Part shown: positions 63,033-64,000 of the stretch, one piece after another
Numbering within the stretch: the stretch's first letter is position 1
Layout of the letters: each line of letters opens with the position of its first letter
Assembly: GCA_001797335.1 (NCBI GenBank)
Contig: MGPE01000002.1
Location: 270,102-334,101, forward strand
DNA length: 64,000 nucleotides
Origin: Deltaproteobacteria bacterium GWA2_38_16
GTDB lineage: Bacteria; Bdellovibrionota; JACOXK01; 2-02-FULL-40-11
Direction of reading: 5' to 3'
The notes under the pieces: model-generated
Seen by the model: only the letters and a program-made list of their open reading frames with translations
Told to the model about the DNA's origin: nothing
Databases searched by the model: none
Position numbers and translations under genes: made by a program

Positions 63033-63580
63033 CCTAGGTTTCGTTTGAGGCAGTCATCTGTAATAACCACTCCTGGAACATCGAAAAATGCTTTTTTCTG
63101 TTTTAGATCAAAGGCAATCCAACGATCTTGATAAAAAACAAAGGCCATCGGGTATCGATTTTTTTTTACAGGCTGAACCAAAACCGTATAACAGGCTTTA
63201 AATCCAGCAACCATAGCCATGAGTGAAAACACATCATTCAATTGATCATGATCTCCATACCCTCGCACAATAATCGGCCACGGATGATCATCAATCACCG
63301 GCATATTGGGGGGATGAAGCTTAATATTTTGAATGACCCATTGGAACAGGGCTTCTAGTTTTTCTTTTTGAGATGGTTTATCAGAAATAATGTCATTCAT
63401 TAAAAACTTCATTTCCAAATGCCGGGTGACAAATCTGGTTGCCTTTAAATAAAGAGGAATTTTCTTTTCATACTGCACATAATTGATCCCATACCGGGTG
63501 GTAACCTTTAAATTCAAAACCCATAACATTCCTATACTCACCATGGCCAAACTTAAAAGGAAATATGCTCTTTTTTTCAT
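62984..63580 (-). CDS. Transglutaminase-like protein, membrane-anchored
   Basis: 198 aa with one N-terminal helix ([17 protein letters not shown]) that anchors or exports it. The fold is suggested by a helix [17 protein letters not shown], then [29 protein letters not shown]. This resembles the transglutaminase/protease core, but the catalytic Cys position after RGYGD is His/Asp. A strand-rich end with [19 protein letters not shown] follows. It may be a non-catalytic or differently acting member. The C-terminal [18 protein letters not shown] is duplicated in relics at 18276 and 39070. The gene starts inside the RluA-like gene (4-nt overlap). Confidence 0.65.
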   Translation of the reverse strand: MKKRAYFLLSLAMVSIGMLWVLNLKVTTRYGINYVQYEKKIPLYLKATRFVTRHLEMKFLMNDIISDKPSQKEKLEALFQWVIQNIKLHPPNMPVIDDHPWPIIVRGYGDHDQLNDVFSLMAMVAGFKACYTVLVQPVKKNRYPMAFVFYQDRWIAFDLKQKKAFFDVPGVVITDDCLKRNLGQFPLKRLWWEIIHAY

Positions 63581-64000
63581 TTTTTTAATTTTTGAAGTTG
63601 ATGATGAATCGCTTTAAGATCTTTTCTAAGAGGAGAAATGACTTTTAATTCTTGATACGTCATGGGATGAATAAAATAAAGTTCTGTCGCTTGAAGTGCG
63701 AGTTGAGAAATGAGCGGTTTTTCTACTTCCCCTTTTTTAGGAAGGTATGATTTTTTAAATTGAGATAAATAAATGGTATCCTCGTCTAATCCATAGAGCT
63801 CGTCACAGACCAAAGGGTGTCCAATCGAAGCCAAGTGCACTCGAATTTGATGGGTTCTCCCAGTCACAGGAGAAATTCGAAGCCAAGCATATTCTTTAAA
63901 GTCCTCTACCACTTCGATTTTAGTCATGGATGGTTTTCCAGTTTTTTCATGAATCACCATTAAAGAAGGATCATGTCTACATTGAACTATCGCTTTTTTG
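63577..64000 (-). CDS. RluA-family pseudouridine synthase (partial, 5' end outside)
   Basis: The frame is open through the window edge, with [22 protein letters not shown] upstream of the first ATG, so the visible 140 codons are the C-terminal part. Typical RluA-family blocks are [32 protein letters not shown] and [13 protein letters not shown]. The catalytic HRLDxxTSG block would lie beyond the window. The enzyme isomerises specific uridines in rRNA or tRNA. The downstream transglutaminase-like gene overlaps by 4 nt and is probably co-expressed. Confidence 0.9.
   Translation of the reverse strand, partial: KKAIVQCRHDPSLMVIHEKTGKPSMTKIEVVEDFKEYAWLRISPVTGRTHQIRVHLASIGHPLVCDELYGLDEDTIYLSQFKKSYLPKKGEVEKPLISQLALQATELYFIHPMTYQELKVISPLRKDLKAIHHQLQKLKK

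Overview
The window is A+T-rich bacterial chromosome from a Gram-negative, aerobically respiring organism. It carries a caa3-type cytochrome oxidase operon, a chaperone-usher system with an outer-membrane usher, many large acylated lipoproteins and an LPS-type (GT9) glycosyltransferase. The TIGR02147-type regulator, DUF4402 pilins, poly-glycine lipoproteins and sigma-54 promoter motifs together suggest a bdellovibrio-like (former deltaproteobacterial) lineage. That placement is an inference; no rRNA or tRNA gene was recognised to test it.

Layout. 0-2.4 kb: a methyltransferase and a glyoxalase-fold gene between two diverged copies of a ~97-bp repeat, then a terminator, a sigma-54-type promoter and two overlapping unknown genes. 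2.4-11.1 kb: an S41 (Prc-like) protease convergent with a tight operon AKR-sco1-ctaC-ctaD-ctaE-ctaF-ctaA-ctaB, which holds oxidase subunits I-IV, heme O/A synthesis and copper delivery. 11.2-13.1 kb: ferredoxin, a small unknown gene and an archaeal-type (type II) GAPDH with a probable leaderless promoter. 13.2-18.2 kb: a giant lipoprotein of chitobiase-C-terminal-like repeats and a DUF4143 AAA ATPase. 18.3-23.8 kb: a chaperone-usher locus with two DUF4402 pilins and a divergent TIGR02147 regulator. 23.8-27.6 kb: two secreted proteins of unknown role, each behind a sigma-54-type promoter; one has an HEXXH motif. 27.7-38.1 kb: five consecutive large lipoproteins, several with poly-glycine linkers or calcium-binding repeats. 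38.4-39.1 kb: an OmpR-type regulator whose phospho-acceptor Asp is Glu.

39.1-62.9 kb: a roughly 24-kb glycan-biosynthesis island with seven GT4, one GT9, one GT2 and one exostosin-like glycosyltransferase, two multispanning GT-C-like proteins, a flippase, three methyltransferases, two radical-SAM proteins, an SGNH hydrolase and an LPG-synthase-like membrane protein. Genes lie on alternating strands and relics of broken genes occur between them. The island sits between 99-bp near-perfect direct repeats (39020-39118 and 62934-63032). Each repeat holds the 3' end of the response-regulator gene plus the 3' end of the convergent transglutaminase-like gene, so the island appears to have entered exactly between these two neighbours and duplicated their junction. 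63.0-64.0 kb: the transglutaminase-like gene and the 3' part of an RluA-type pseudouridine synthase that runs off the window.

The clearest novelty candidates are the island and its duplicated junction, the sigma-54-type promoters in front of unknown secreted or small genes, the probable leaderless transcripts, and the poly-glycine lipoprotein cluster with a TTAAGTG array at one of its promoters.
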